DNA from: PALSA-278 sp963760285
GTDB lineage: Bacteria > Acidobacteriota > Terriglobia > Acidiferrales > UBA7541
Length of the DNA stretch: 64,000 bases
NCBI GenBank assembly: GCA_963760285.1
Contig: CAVXCI010000004.1
Span: 222,133-286,132, forward strand
Reading direction: 5' to 3'
How positions within the stretch are numbered: the stretch's first letter is position 1; every line of letters starts with the position of its first letter. Made by a program: the position numbers and the translations under genes. The notes under the pieces are model-generated. The model saw only the letters and a list, made by a program, of their open reading frames with translations, was not told the origin of the DNA and did no database searches. Below, piece after piece: positions 34,907-44,048 of the stretch.

Positions 34907-35374
34907 ATGACCACACATTTTTCAAAAGCGCTGCAGCGCACGGCCGTATTGCTCTGCGCCATCGCGGTCTTCGTCGCGTCCACGCATGGCGCGCCCGGCC
35001 CGGCCAAGGTCAAATGGAAGCCGCTCTCGGACTCCACCATGAAACTCAGTGGCCGCGCCGTTAAGACCTGGAATTTGTATCAGGGAGACAAAAAAGGACG
35101 GCTCTTTCTAATCCAGCTCGGGCAGCGCGTCCTGTTGCTGGACATGCAGCAGCACCGCGTCTACGAAGCTCCTCCTAACGATTTTCCCGCGATTGCAAAA
35201 GGTGATGAGTTCGAAGGTCCCGGCATTTTGGACGTGTACCGCCAGATACCCACAAGCAATTGGTCCGACCGCGACATCGGCCCCGCGCAATTAATTCGCG
35301 TCACTTTGGGGGATTACGGCCAGACGCTCGAGTTGCAGGTTCCTCATCCCATTGATTTGCGCGCGTACTACTGA
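34907..35374 (+). CDS. Small exported protein of unknown function
   Basis: 155 residues. A signal peptide (TAVLLCAIAVFVASTHGAPG) is followed by a compact beta-rich domain (GRLFLIQLGQRVLLLDMQQH, then IRVTLGDYGQTLELQVPHP). I recognise no family. It follows the aldehyde dehydrogenase by 8 bases and overlaps the end of the convergent membrane-protein gene by a few bases. Periplasmic location is inferred. Confidence 0.65.
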   Translation: MTTHFSKALQRTAVLLCAIAVFVASTHGAPGPAKVKWKPLSDSTMKLSGRAVKTWNLYQGDKKGRLFLIQLGQRVLLLDMQQHRVYEAPPNDFPAIAKGDEFEGPGILDVYRQIPTSNWSDRDIGPAQLIRVTLGDYGQTLELQVPHPIDLRAYY

Positions 35375-35997
35375 TGAATCGTCAGCCCTGAAGGAAGCGC
35401 GGGGTGGGGCGGCTCGCGGTACACGGATGAAACCCACGGAATTCCGATCAGTCCTGATTCGACCCGCGCCACAATCCCATCGCCCTCCTGGAACCGGTCG
35501 TAATCCGTCCTGCTGACCGCCAGCCGCTCATACCGCTCGTTGTCGCGCCATGAATCCACTATAATCCGGCGCCCCGGCCACGGACCGGAGAAAGCCAGTT
35601 TGCTCACCACTTTCGTTGAGTAGGTCACCGGCGCGGAGTGGTCCAGCCCGCCATTCACGAACAAAATCCCCGCCAGCAGCAATGGAACCGGGGCAAGCGC
35701 AAAATAAATGCGCTTCAAAATTTCAACTTCCAGATGGCGCGCGGCCCGCCGCTCCATCCACAATCCCGCGCCGAGGGTAATGAAAAAAATGACGCCCACA
35801 AAGATCAACATGCCATCCAGTTCCAGCGGCGGATACATCCCGCCGATCAGCACAAAACTCAGCGCGCCCAGCAGAAGAATCGCCGTGCGGTTTGCGAATT
35901 TGCGCCGCAGGGCGGCCTCCGCCGCGGCCATGCTCATGTCGCACGATGGACATGCCTCGCCCTTCAAAGGGGCGCCGCAATTCATGCAGTGCATCAT
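35368..35997 (-). CDS. Membrane protein with N-terminal zinc ribbon
   Basis: 209 residues. The first 20 residues contain two CxxC pairs (CMNCGAPLKGEACPSC), a zinc-ribbon module like those of bacterial zinc-ribbon membrane proteins. Three or four membrane helices follow (ILLLGALSFVLIGGMYPPL, MLIFVGVIFFITLGAGLWM, ALAPVPLLLAGILFVNG). The C-terminal domain is soluble (FSGPWPGRRIIVDSWR). The start overlaps the stop of the upstream gene (ATGA), showing translational coupling. Function is unknown; the frame is intact. Confidence 0.65.
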   Translation of the reverse strand: MMHCMNCGAPLKGEACPSCDMSMAAAEAALRRKFANRTAILLLGALSFVLIGGMYPPLELDGMLIFVGVIFFITLGAGLWMERRAARHLEVEILKRIYFALAPVPLLLAGILFVNGGLDHSAPVTYSTKVVSKLAFSGPWPGRRIIVDSWRDNERYERLAVSRTDYDRFQEGDGIVARVESGLIGIPWVSSVYREPPHPALPSGLTIHQ

Positions 35998-36287
35998 TGT
36001 CCGTTCACTTGCTGGATGCTGGAGGGATCCTGCGCCAGGCAGACCATGTTGGCATCGCGGCCATTGGCCAGTTGCGAGCAGTCAATTTCCTGCGCGCTGC
36101 GTATGGCTTCGGACGCCGTAAGTCCCGCCGCCGTGGCGCAGTGCGAACTCCCGCGAAAATTCATGCACACCGTGTACTGAAACTGTTTTTGTTTCAGCGT
36201 GCCGCGCACCAAAATCCAGAGGAACACCACCACACCACAGGCAATCACGATGCGAATGATGAGGTTGGTGCGTTTGCGCTGATCCAT
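35994..36287 (-). CDS. Small single-pass membrane protein
   Basis: 97 residues. One N-terminal membrane helix (IIRIVIACGVVVFLWILV) is followed by an extracytoplasmic part with four cysteines (YTVCMNF, SSHCATA, EIDCSQL and MVCLAQ), which could form two disulfides. I recognise no family. It lies between the amino-sugar kinase gene (23 bases downstream of it) and the zinc-ribbon membrane protein (4-base overlap), so the three form an operon. Confidence 0.6.
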   Translation of the reverse strand: MDQRKRTNLIIRIVIACGVVVFLWILVRGTLKQKQFQYTVCMNFRGSSHCATAAGLTASEAIRSAQEIDCSQLANGRDANMVCLAQDPSSIQQVNGQ

Positions 36288-36310
36288 GCCGATAACCGTT
36301 CGGAAGGGCT

Positions 36311-37294
36311 TTAGTTTGCGCTCGCCGCCGCGCTGCCGGGCTGTTCACCAGCGCCGTTACCCTGAACTCCGCCAGCGCTCGAGCTGCCCTTCCGCCGCGC
36401 GCGTTCCGCGCCGGCATGCGCGGGGGTAATGCGCGTGCGAACGATAACCGCGTGGGGCGCTACGCGCGCCAGCGCTTCATCCACGGTTCTGTCAAAAAAT
36501 TCATTCCGCCAGAAAATTCCGCCAATTTTGGCCAGGTCCGCTTTTTTCTTCACCAGTCCTAGATTTCGCAGGACACATTGCGCCAGCGCGGCCAGCTCGC
36601 GCGCGGAATCGGACAGAATCTGCCGCGCCACGGCGTCTTCCTGGTTGGCCGCCGCGAAAAGCAGCGGAAAGATTCGCGGGAAAATATTGTCCGGATGCTT
36701 GGCGATTCTTTCCATCAGCCGCCACCAATCCGGCACCTGAAACGCCTCGCAGATCAGCGCGCCCAGCATTGTCTGAGGGCCGCGCTGCTCTTCCGCGCGA
36801 GCCACCGCGGCAAACGCCTGCCGCCCGGACTCAAACGCGCTGCCTTCATCGCCAATCCACGGGCCCCACCCTCCGGAGCGCGCTGTCCTTCCTTTCGCAT
36901 CGCGGCCAAATGCGGCGGATCCCGTGCCGCCGATAAGCACTACACCTTCTCCCGCGCCCACCGCGGCCTCCAGCGCAATTTCCAGATCGGTGGTCACGCA
37001 GACTTCCGCAGCGGGAAACGCCAGATGAAAATAGGCTTCCACCCGCCGCCGCACCACTGGCTGCCCCGTCCCCGCCAATCCCGCGCAAACGCCCCTGATG
37101 TCCTTGGATTTCAGGTGTCCTGCGGCAAGCACCGCGTCCGCCGTCGCGCCCAATGCATGCCATGTGCTGGGATATCCGGCGCGCAGCGGATTGGATGGTC
37201 CACCGGTGGCTCGCGTCACGACGCGGCCCGTTTCATCCATCAGAACGCAATCTGTCTTCGTTCCCCCGCCGTCAAATCCCAGATAGAAAGTCAT
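36311..37294 (-). CDS. BadF/BcrA-type ATPase family amino-sugar kinase (GlcNAc/MurNAc kinase-like)
   Basis: 327 residues with an actin-like ATPase fold. The phosphate-1 loop is FDGGGTKTDCVL, the phosphate-2 region is VLIGGTGSAAFG, and GWGPWIGDEGSAFESGR is the segment seen in N-acetylglucosamine kinases of this family. Characterised relatives phosphorylate GlcNAc, glucosamine or, in the case of Clostridium MurK, both GlcNAc and MurNAc at position 6. The neighbourhood (NagZ, NamZ, MurQ) strongly favours a cell-wall sugar substrate. MurQ needs MurNAc-6-phosphate, and this is the only sugar kinase in the window. The C-terminus is Ser/Ala/Gly-rich (SSSAGG...SAAASAN). It is divergent from the symporter gene. 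Confidence 0.82.
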   Translation of the reverse strand: MTFYLGFDGGGTKTDCVLMDETGRVVTRATGGPSNPLRAGYPSTWHALGATADAVLAAGHLKSKDIRGVCAGLAGTGQPVVRRRVEAYFHLAFPAAEVCVTTDLEIALEAAVGAGEGVVLIGGTGSAAFGRDAKGRTARSGGWGPWIGDEGSAFESGRQAFAAVARAEEQRGPQTMLGALICEAFQVPDWWRLMERIAKHPDNIFPRIFPLLFAAANQEDAVARQILSDSARELAALAQCVLRNLGLVKKKADLAKIGGIFWRNEFFDRTVDEALARVAPHAVIVRTRITPAHAGAERARRKGSSSAGGVQGNGAGEQPGSAAASAN

Positions 37295-37404
37295 AGCGCA
37301 CCCATTCCCCGCTTTGTAATATTCCGTCCCGGCTGGCCGTCAGAAGAACCGCCGGCTTGACTTGCCCGGCGGCCAACGTTAGCATCGCGCCGCTCCACAC
37401 CCGC

Positions 37405-38868
37405 ATGCGCATCCATTCGCTGGACGCCACCATTCTAGTTCTTTACCTCGCGGGCGTCACTCTCTTCGGCGCCCGCCTGCGCCGAGGCCAGAGCAGCCTC
37501 CGCGACTACTTCCTCGGCAACCGCGCCGTGCCCTGGTGGGCGCTGGCCGCTTCCATCGTCGCCACGGAAACCTCCACGCTGACGCTGATCGGCACTCCCG
37601 CCATCGCCTATGCCGGCAACTTGAATTTCCTTCAGCTTGTGATGGGCTATTTGGTGGCGCGCGTGGTGCTCTGCTTTACTCTTCTGCCGCAGTACTACCG
37701 CGGAGAATTTATCACGGTTTATGGGTGGCTGGCTACGCGCTTCGGCCCGCGCCTCCGCCGCGTGGCCGCCGCCGTATTCATGGTCACCCGCATGCTGGCT
37801 GAGGGGGTGCGCATCGCCGCCATTGGAAAAGTTGTCAGCGTCATGCTGGGTATCGCCGCGCCCATTTCCATCGCGGTGATCATGCTGCTGGTGCTGTTTT
37901 ACACATGGGAAGGCGGCATGAAAGCTGTCATCTGGACGGACACTTTGCAACTCGGCATGGCCCTGGCCGGCTCCGTGGTGGCTTTCGCGTTCCTGCTGCA
38001 CCGCATTCCCGGCGGGTGGCCAGAGGTGACGCAAACCGCCGCGGCGGCCGGCGGAAAACTTTCCGTCTTCAACTTCCATTTCAGCCTGCGCGAAAACTAC
38101 ACCTTCTGGTCCGGCATCCTGGGCGGAACGTTTTTGACCATGGCGAGCCACGGAACCGACCAGACCCTCGTCCAGCGCCTTCTGGCGGCGCGCTCGGAGC
38201 GCGACGGCAAAATCGCTCTCCTCAGTAGTGGCGTCGTAATCCTGTTTCAATTTACATTGCTCCTGGTTCTGGGGGTGATGCTTTACGTCTTCGCGCGGCA
38301 TGCGCCGCTGATTGCCCCCGGCGGCGATGCCGACCGCATTTTCCCCGAATTCATTGTTCGCTATCTTCCTCCCGGAGTTGCCGCGTGGCCGCTGGCGGCC
38401 ATTCTCGCCATGGCCATGTCCAACGCCAGCGGCTCGTTGAATTCGCTGGCATCTTCCAGCATCATGGATTTCGGCTCTCGCACTGCGGCTTCCGGCGCGT
38501 TCAACTCGGATCGTCTCGGCAATCCGCGCCGCTGGACGCTGGTCTGGGGCGTTGTCCTCGGCCTGCTGGGTTTGTTCCACTGGGGGCCTGTGCTGGAAGC
38601 TGGACTAACCATTGCATCCATCACCTACGGAGGAATGTTGGGAGTCTTCCTGCTGGCCCTGGCGCGCCGCCGCATCAGCGAATCGTCAGCGATTGCCGCG
38701 TTGCTTTTCGGCCTGGTTTCCATGCTCGTGATTCATTTCTTCACGCCGCTGGCGTGGACCTGGTATGTCCTCACCGGTACGCTGCTCACCTATCTGGCCG
38801 GTTCGCTTCTTAAACTCGGAACGCCCGCTGCGAATCCTCCCGGCGAAAGTGACCGCATTCCCGCATGA
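37405..38868 (+). CDS. Sodium:solute symporter family transporter
   Basis: 487 residues from the ATG at 37405 (MRIHSLDATILVLYLAGVTL); an upstream ATG at 37357 is less likely because sequence likeness begins with the first membrane helix. About 13 membrane helices are present. The SSS signature is seen in DYFLGNRAVPWWALAASIVA and in the second half at GTFLTMASHGTDQTLVQRLL. The SSS family imports sugars, sialic acids, amino acids and others with Na+. Context suggests a cell-wall sugar or derived nucleoside. The stop overlaps the start of the APC permease (ATGA), so both are made together. Confidence 0.82.
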   Translation: MRIHSLDATILVLYLAGVTLFGARLRRGQSSLRDYFLGNRAVPWWALAASIVATETSTLTLIGTPAIAYAGNLNFLQLVMGYLVARVVLCFTLLPQYYRGEFITVYGWLATRFGPRLRRVAAAVFMVTRMLAEGVRIAAIGKVVSVMLGIAAPISIAVIMLLVLFYTWEGGMKAVIWTDTLQLGMALAGSVVAFAFLLHRIPGGWPEVTQTAAAAGGKLSVFNFHFSLRENYTFWSGILGGTFLTMASHGTDQTLVQRLLAARSERDGKIALLSSGVVILFQFTLLLVLGVMLYVFARHAPLIAPGGDADRIFPEFIVRYLPPGVAAWPLAAILAMAMSNASGSLNSLASSSIMDFGSRTAASGAFNSDRLGNPRRWTLVWGVVLGLLGLFHWGPVLEAGLTIASITYGGMLGVFLLALARRRISESSAIAALLFGLVSMLVIHFFTPLAWTWYVLTGTLLTYLAGSLLKLGTPAANPPGESDRIPA

Positions 38869-40280
38869 GAACGCCCGTCCCCCATAGCCGCAAAGACACG
38901 CATCTGGACCTCGTCCGCGGTTTGGGGCCTTGGGCCGCTGCCTCCATCGTCGTGGGAACCATGATCGGCACCGGCATCTTCATCGTGCCCGCGGATATGG
39001 CTCGTCAGGCTGGCTCCATCGGAATGGTATTGGCGGTTTTTGTGGTCGGAGGAATGCTTTCGCTCTTCGGCGCACTCAGCTACGCCGAGCTGGGCGCGGC
39101 CATCCCCGAAGCCGGCGGAGAGTATGCCTACATGAACCGCGGCTTCGGACCATCGTGGGGATTCCTCTTCGGCTGGATGCACTCTATCCTTGGACGGCCC
39201 ACTTCCGTGGCCACCATCGCCGCCGGTTTTGCGCGCTTCTGCGCCTTTCTATATCCGGCGACTGCTTCGCCACTGGCCACGATTCCCATCACGCTCCCCT
39301 TCCGCGCTGCGCCGTACCTTTTTGTTTTCACCTGGGCGCAGCCCCTCGCCGTCGCGGCCATCGCCGCCGTCACATTCATCAACTACCTTGGTGTGCGGCT
39401 GGGTGGCCGCGTGCAAGTGGCGTTGACCATCGTAAAAATCGGCGCGGTACTCGCCGTGGTCTTCATCGGTTTCTTCGGCATGCGCGGAACCGTGGCTCAT
39501 TTTGTTCCTTCGGCTTCTGGCCACATGGCCGCGTCGCTCACCGGCCTGCTGGCCGCTATGGTCGGCGCTCTCTGGGCCTACGACGGCTGGAGCAACGTAA
39601 ACCTCGTCGGCTCCGAAGTCATCAATCCACAGAAAAATATTCCCCGCGCCCTTTTCTTTGGCGTGGCTGGCGTGATGTTGCTCTATGTCCTGATGACCCT
39701 GGCCTGCTTTTACGTACTGCCCTTTGATTCCGTGGCCTCCTCGCCACACGTCGCTTCAGACGTCCTGCAGCACGCCTTGGGCCGGGGTGCTGCCGCCTGG
39801 CTGACTCTGGCCATGATGATCTGCGCCCTCGGCACGCTGAACTCCTCCATTCTCAGCGGCGCTCGCGTGGATTACGCCATGGCCCGCGACGGCCGCTTCT
39901 TCCAGATTGCCGCCGGCATCCATCCGCGCTTTCGCACGCCCGCGCGTGCGCTGATTTTTCAGGGATGCCTGGCCAGCGTGCTGGCGCTCACCGGAACGTT
40001 CGAGGACCTCTACTCGCTTTTTATTTTTGCCGCGTGGATTTTTTACGGCCTGGCCGCCGCGTCGGTGATCGCTCTGCGGATTCGCGAACCGAATCTTCCC
40101 CGGCCGTATCGCACCTGGGGATATCCGGTTGTTCCCGCGCTGTTCGTGCTGGGCGCGTTGGCGCTGACTGTTAATCTGTGGATACAGCGCCCCATCAGGT
40201 CCTCAATCGGAATGCTACTTATCCTCAGCGGATTATTTTTTTATCACCATTGGCGCAAAGCAGGTTTCTCCGGCGCATAA
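38865..40280 (+). CDS. APC-family amino acid permease
   Basis: 471 residues with about 12 membrane helices. The APC signature is clear: GTMIGTGIFIVPADMARQAG in helix 1, LSYAELGAAIPEAGGEYAYM in helix 2 and WAYDGWSNVNLVGSEVINPQ in helix 6. This pattern is nearest to the LAT-like amino acid exchangers. Translation is coupled to the SSS transporter. In this setting it may take up amino acids freed from peptidoglycan stems (such as L-Ala or D-Ala), but that is inference. The frame is intact. Confidence 0.82.
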   Translation: MRTPVPHSRKDTHLDLVRGLGPWAAASIVVGTMIGTGIFIVPADMARQAGSIGMVLAVFVVGGMLSLFGALSYAELGAAIPEAGGEYAYMNRGFGPSWGFLFGWMHSILGRPTSVATIAAGFARFCAFLYPATASPLATIPITLPFRAAPYLFVFTWAQPLAVAAIAAVTFINYLGVRLGGRVQVALTIVKIGAVLAVVFIGFFGMRGTVAHFVPSASGHMAASLTGLLAAMVGALWAYDGWSNVNLVGSEVINPQKNIPRALFFGVAGVMLLYVLMTLACFYVLPFDSVASSPHVASDVLQHALGRGAAAWLTLAMMICALGTLNSSILSGARVDYAMARDGRFFQIAAGIHPRFRTPARALIFQGCLASVLALTGTFEDLYSLFIFAAWIFYGLAAASVIALRIREPNLPRPYRTWGYPVVPALFVLGALALTVNLWIQRPIRSSIGMLLILSGLFFYHHWRKAGFSGA

Positions 40281-40301
40281 ATGCCGGGCCCCGCGCCGCC
40301 T

Positions 40302-41213
40302 TCAATCCAGCGCCGCCACCGCATTCCTGGGCAAGTTCCCCGCAGGAATTTCCGGGTGCAGAATCTGGCCAAGAATCTCCACCGCGTCCGCCAGCCGCGG
40401 CCCGGGGCGCGAAATATAGCTGTTCGCGTCCACCGCGAATAAACGCGCGCGCGTGTTGTGCAAAACTTTCTTCCACTCCTGCATGTGCCGTATCTCCTGA
40501 AACTCCCTCACCGTCCGCTCCAGCGAATATCCGCACGGCGCGATGACAATCACCTCCGGCGCCGCCGCGCACAACTGTTCCGCGCTCACACGGAACGACG
40601 GCATTCCTTCCTGGCCCAGCGCATCCTTTCCTCCCGCCAGCCGGATCATTTCCGGAACCCAGTGCCCTGCCACATAGAATGGACCGAACCATTCGATGCA
40701 TACCACCCTCGGCCGTGTCTTCGCGTTGCGGGTCGCGGCAGCCACCGCTGCAATTCTCGCCGCCAGATTCGCCGCGAGAGTTGCGCCTTCACTCGCGCGA
40801 CCCGTGGCTTCGCCAACCCGCCTAATGTCCCGCCACACGTCTTCCAATGAATGCGGCGTCAGCGATAGCACTCGGGGTGATTTTGTAAAACGCGCCAGCG
40901 CCGCCGCCAAATCGTCCGGCGAAGCCGCGCAAACGTGGCAAAGGTCCTGCGTGACGATCAAGTCCGGCTGCAACTTTTCCAGAAGCTCCGCGTCCACGGC
41001 GTAGATGCTTTCACCCCGCCGGACGATCTCCATCACCTGCCGGTCCAGTTCTTCCGGCTTTGCATTTGGGTCCACGCGCGGACGAAGCAGCGCCGGTTTG
41101 CTCTTTGCTTCCGGAGGGAAATCGCACTCGTGCGTCACACCCACCACGGAATCACCGAGTTCTAGTGCAAAGAGAATTTCTGTTGCGGATGGCAAAAGCG
41201 AGGCGATGCGCAC
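40302..41213 (-). CDS. Cobalamin-binding-type TroA/BtuF-fold protein
   Basis: 303 residues from a GTG at 41213 (VRIASLLPSATEILFALELG); the longer open frame upstream overlaps the next gene and has no family likeness. The fold is that of BtuF-like substrate-binding proteins: ASLLPSATEILFALELGDSV, GVTHECDFPPEA, LLEKLQPDLIVTQDLCHVC, and EWFGPFYVAGHWVPEMIRLA. No signal peptide is present, so it may be cytoplasmic, as in many orphan members of this group. No ABC transporter or cobalamin riboswitch is nearby. Its ligand is uncertain. It lies 58 bases downstream of the NamZ-fusion gene. Confidence 0.75.
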   Translation of the reverse strand: MRIASLLPSATEILFALELGDSVVGVTHECDFPPEAKSKPALLRPRVDPNAKPEELDRQVMEIVRRGESIYAVDAELLEKLQPDLIVTQDLCHVCAASPDDLAAALARFTKSPRVLSLTPHSLEDVWRDIRRVGEATGRASEGATLAANLAARIAAVAAATRNAKTRPRVVCIEWFGPFYVAGHWVPEMIRLAGGKDALGQEGMPSFRVSAEQLCAAAPEVIVIAPCGYSLERTVREFQEIRHMQEWKKVLHNTRARLFAVDANSYISRPGPRLADAVEILGQILHPEIPAGNLPRNAVAALD

Positions 41214-41271
41214 GGCAAAAGTGTAGCGTCGAATCCCCCGCCGCGCCAGTAACGGCCGGCAATGGGCCGCG

Positions 41272-43845
41272 CTAGGGGTAGAGCAAATATTTTGCGCGCT
41301 GCTGGCGGAAGTTATCAATGGATTGCCGCTCGGTATCGTCCTGCAGGATCCGTGCCGGTGGCTCGTTCGCTTCCAGTTTTTCCAGCGTGTTCCGCGACCC
41401 CAGCAGCGTCTCGATTTTCTCCAGATGAAATTCGTTGGGGTAAAGTTTTTCCAGCGCCGAGGCAATTTCCAGGCCAGTCCGCACCGGCGCCACCGAGTAG
41501 CGGTCCGTAATCACGATAGCCACTCCTTCGCACTCTTGCCCGCGCAAAGGCTGTTCCGTCGGTGTGAACTCCGTGGGGACGAATCGCACTCCGCCCATGA
41601 ATCGCCGGTTCAATTCCTCGGCAAATTCTCCGCCGCGAATCCACGGCGCGCCCACCAGCAGGAACGGCAAACCGGTTCCCCGCCCCACGGAGACTCCGCC
41701 AGCTTGCAGCAACTCCACGCCGGGATACAGCAGCAGGCCATCCAGCGTGGGCAAATGCGGCGACGGCGAAATCCACGGCAGCCCGGTGCTTTCGTAATAT
41801 TCGTCACGCCGCCAGTCTTTCATTTCGACCACCTGCAAATCCGCGCCGATATGATTTTCATCGTTGAACAGGCGCGCCAGTTCGCCCGGCGTCAGCCCAT
41901 AGCGGATCGGCAGCGGAAAATATCCCGTGAACGAAGTCCGCCCCGCATCCAGCATCGGTCCTTCGATCACTTCTCCTCCCACCGGATCGGGGCGGTCCAA
42001 AACATAAAATGCGATGTGATGTTTCGCTGCTTCTTCCATGGCATAAGCCATGGTCGTGGTGAACGTGTAAAACCGCACCCCGGCATCCTGTATGTCGTAG
42101 ACCAGCGCATCGAGGCCGGTCAGCATTGCATCCGTGGGCCGCAACGTCGCGCCATAAAGGCTGTAAACCGGCAGGCCCGTGGCCGCGTCCGTGCCGTCGG
42201 CCACCCGCGAATCCATTCTTCCCACGAGACCGTGTTCCGGACTGAATAGCGCCACCAACTGCACTCCCGGCGCGTGCGCCAGGACGTCCGCGGTTCGCCG
42301 CCCCTGCGAATCCACGCCGGTTTGATTGGTGATCAGCCCCACGCGTTTTCCGCTCAGCGGCGCAAATTGCTCCTCTTCCAGAACGTCTATGCCCGCCATC
42401 ACTTTCGCGTGTGGCTGTTCGAATGCAGCTCCCGCTACTCGGCGCGCGCGCACCTCGCGCTCGTTTGCCGAAGTGATTTCCCCGGTGGACCCCCCTCCCA
42501 ACGATGCCGCCACCACCGTGGAAACTCGCGAGCGCAGGCTCACCATCGCCGTGCGCTGATACGGATGAACGCTGTTGGCCAGCAGAATCACGTACGTCTG
42601 CGTGCTGGGATCAATCCACATGGAAGTGCCCGTAAACCCGCTGTGGCCGTAGGAACCCACGCGGAAATATTCTCCGCGCACCGAAGAGTACTTGGAATCA
42701 ATATCCCACCCCAACCCGCGCGACTCCGCCACCCATGGCGCGGATTGTGGCGTGGTCATCTTCACCACCGTCGCCGCGGCCAGCACGCGCCCGCCCGCGC
42801 GACCCGGCAACCGGCCTTCATCCAGCATCATCTGGCAGAAAATTGCCAGGTCCTCCGCCGTCGAAAAAAGCCCCGCATGTCCCGCAACTCCGCCGATGGC
42901 TCGTGCGCGCGGATCGTGAGCCACGCCGCGCAGCACATGACCCTGTCCCGATCCCGCCTTCCCCCCCTCCGGCAAATCCACTTCCTCCGTCGGCGCAATC
43001 CGCGCCGTCCATTCCGTCGGCGGAAGATAACCCGTGTGGCTCATTCCCAGCGGCTGAAAAATACTCATCGCCGCAAACTGTTCCAGTGGCATTCCGCTGA
43101 CGCGCTCCACCAACTCGCCCAGCACGATGTATCCCGTGTCGCTGTAAATGAATTCCGCCCCTGGCGGCGCCACCAATTTTTCGCTGTTGATCTCCCGGAA
43201 CAACGCTTCGCGCCCCGCGCGGGCCGCTTCCAACGGCGCATCCGCAGCCAGTCCGCTCGTGTGCGTCAGCAACATGCGCACCGTGATTTGATCTTTTCCA
43301 TCGCCCGTGAATTCCGGGAGATACGTTGAAACTGGATCGTTCAGCCTTACGCGTCCCTCTTCTACCAGCTTCATCAGGCTGGGCGCAGTGGCCACCACTT
43401 TGGTCAGCGACGCGAGATCAAAAATCGTTCCCGTGGTCATCGGCTCGCGTTCCGGAAGCAAAGCGCGCCAGCCAAACGCCTTTTCGTATTCGATGCGCCC
43501 ACCGTGCCCCACCAGAACCACCGCGCCCGGAATGTTGTCATGCAGGACGGCATCAGCGAGCACACTGTCCAGCGCGGAAAAATCCGGTTCGTACTTCCTG
43601 GTTCGGATGGATTCCTGCTGCCCGGTTTGCTCCGCTCTTTGCGGACGTTTTGCGGGACTCTTCGTCTTCCGGCGAGTCCGTGTCTCCGCGGGTGGTTGAC
43701 TCGCGGCCGATTGCACGGATGCGCGAGACGTCTCCCCCCGTGGAAATGCATTCAGAAATGCAGCCTGTGGATTGCCTGGCAGCGCCACAGTTAGAATCGG
43801 GCACAGGCAGGCGAATAGTCTCGCGAATTTATTGTAGCGGCGCAT
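41272..43845 (-). CDS. Exported serine hydrolase (AmiE/beta-lactamase-like) fused to NamZ exo-beta-N-acetylmuramidase
   Basis: 857 residues from the ATG at 43845, which opens a signal peptide (FARLFACLCPILTVALPG). Residues about 85-450 form a class C beta-lactamase-type domain: SLTK (Ser146, Lys149), YSDTGY (234-239), and GHSGFTGTS. Residues about 480-857 form a DUF1343/NamZ domain: GKRVGLITNQTGVDSQG, FSPEHGLVGRM with the likely catalytic Glu537, LVYDIQDAGVRFYTF and PHLPTLDGLLLYPG. In B. subtilis NamZ (YbbC) removes MurNAc from glycan ends and AmiE (YbbE) removes the peptide stem; both are separate proteins. Joining them would couple both steps outside the membrane. A low-complexity Lys/Arg/Gln linker follows the signal peptide. 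The frame is intact. Confidence 0.88.
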   Translation of the reverse strand: MRRYNKFARLFACLCPILTVALPGNPQAAFLNAFPRGETSRASVQSAASQPPAETRTRRKTKSPAKRPQRAEQTGQQESIRTRKYEPDFSALDSVLADAVLHDNIPGAVVLVGHGGRIEYEKAFGWRALLPEREPMTTGTIFDLASLTKVVATAPSLMKLVEEGRVRLNDPVSTYLPEFTGDGKDQITVRMLLTHTSGLAADAPLEAARAGREALFREINSEKLVAPPGAEFIYSDTGYIVLGELVERVSGMPLEQFAAMSIFQPLGMSHTGYLPPTEWTARIAPTEEVDLPEGGKAGSGQGHVLRGVAHDPRARAIGGVAGHAGLFSTAEDLAIFCQMMLDEGRLPGRAGGRVLAAATVVKMTTPQSAPWVAESRGLGWDIDSKYSSVRGEYFRVGSYGHSGFTGTSMWIDPSTQTYVILLANSVHPYQRTAMVSLRSRVSTVVAASLGGGSTGEITSANEREVRARRVAGAAFEQPHAKVMAGIDVLEEEQFAPLSGKRVGLITNQTGVDSQGRRTADVLAHAPGVQLVALFSPEHGLVGRMDSRVADGTDAATGLPVYSLYGATLRPTDAMLTGLDALVYDIQDAGVRFYTFTTTMAYAMEEAAKHHIAFYVLDRPDPVGGEVIEGPMLDAGRTSFTGYFPLPIRYGLTPGELARLFNDENHIGADLQVVEMKDWRRDEYYESTGLPWISPSPHLPTLDGLLLYPGVELLQAGGVSVGRGTGLPFLLVGAPWIRGGEFAEELNRRFMGGVRFVPTEFTPTEQPLRGQECEGVAIVITDRYSVAPVRTGLEIASALEKLYPNEFHLEKIETLLGSRNTLEKLEANEPPARILQDDTERQSIDNFRQQRAKYLLYP

Positions 43846-43997
43846 CAGGTTAGCTGTCAGTCTAGCAAATCCCGTTGGAACTACTGCCTCTGAGTGGCTT
43901 GTACATTGGGCCCACGCAGCCGCGGCGAAATTTCGCCGGTTGCGCGCCAACACCCACGAAAAGACATGCGTGATGAAATGCGGCCTGGACGCACAAA

Positions 43998-44026
43998 GGG
44001 CCGCTGAGAATATTTCCCAACGGCCC
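43998..44026 (-). terminator. Hairpin terminator after the small basic-protein gene
   Basis: On the minus strand GGGCCGTTGGGAA pairs imperfectly with TTCTCAGCGGCCC around a short loop and is followed by TTTGTG. It lies about 22 bases past the stop of the gene at 44049-44249. Confidence 0.5.
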
Positions 44027-44048
44027 CATCAGATCTGATGATACTTCG

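Noticed and set aside
37435..38580. Minus-strand open frame of 381 codons over the SSS transporter
   Set aside because: Antisense shadow of a membrane-protein gene; the Gln/Arg/His-rich translation has no domain likeness.
41214..41271. Cobalamin riboswitch upstream of the BtuF-like gene
   Set aside because: Only 58 bases separate it from the preceding gene, too short for the element, and no B12-box sequence is seen.
40302..41465. Upstream extension of the cobalamin-binding-type protein by 84 codons
   Set aside because: The extra part overlaps the NamZ-fusion coding region in another frame and has no family likeness; the GTG at 41213 starts at the conserved sequence.
42274..43329. Plus-strand open frame of 351 codons over the NamZ fusion
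   Set aside because: Arg/His-rich antisense translation of a catalytic region; no family pattern.
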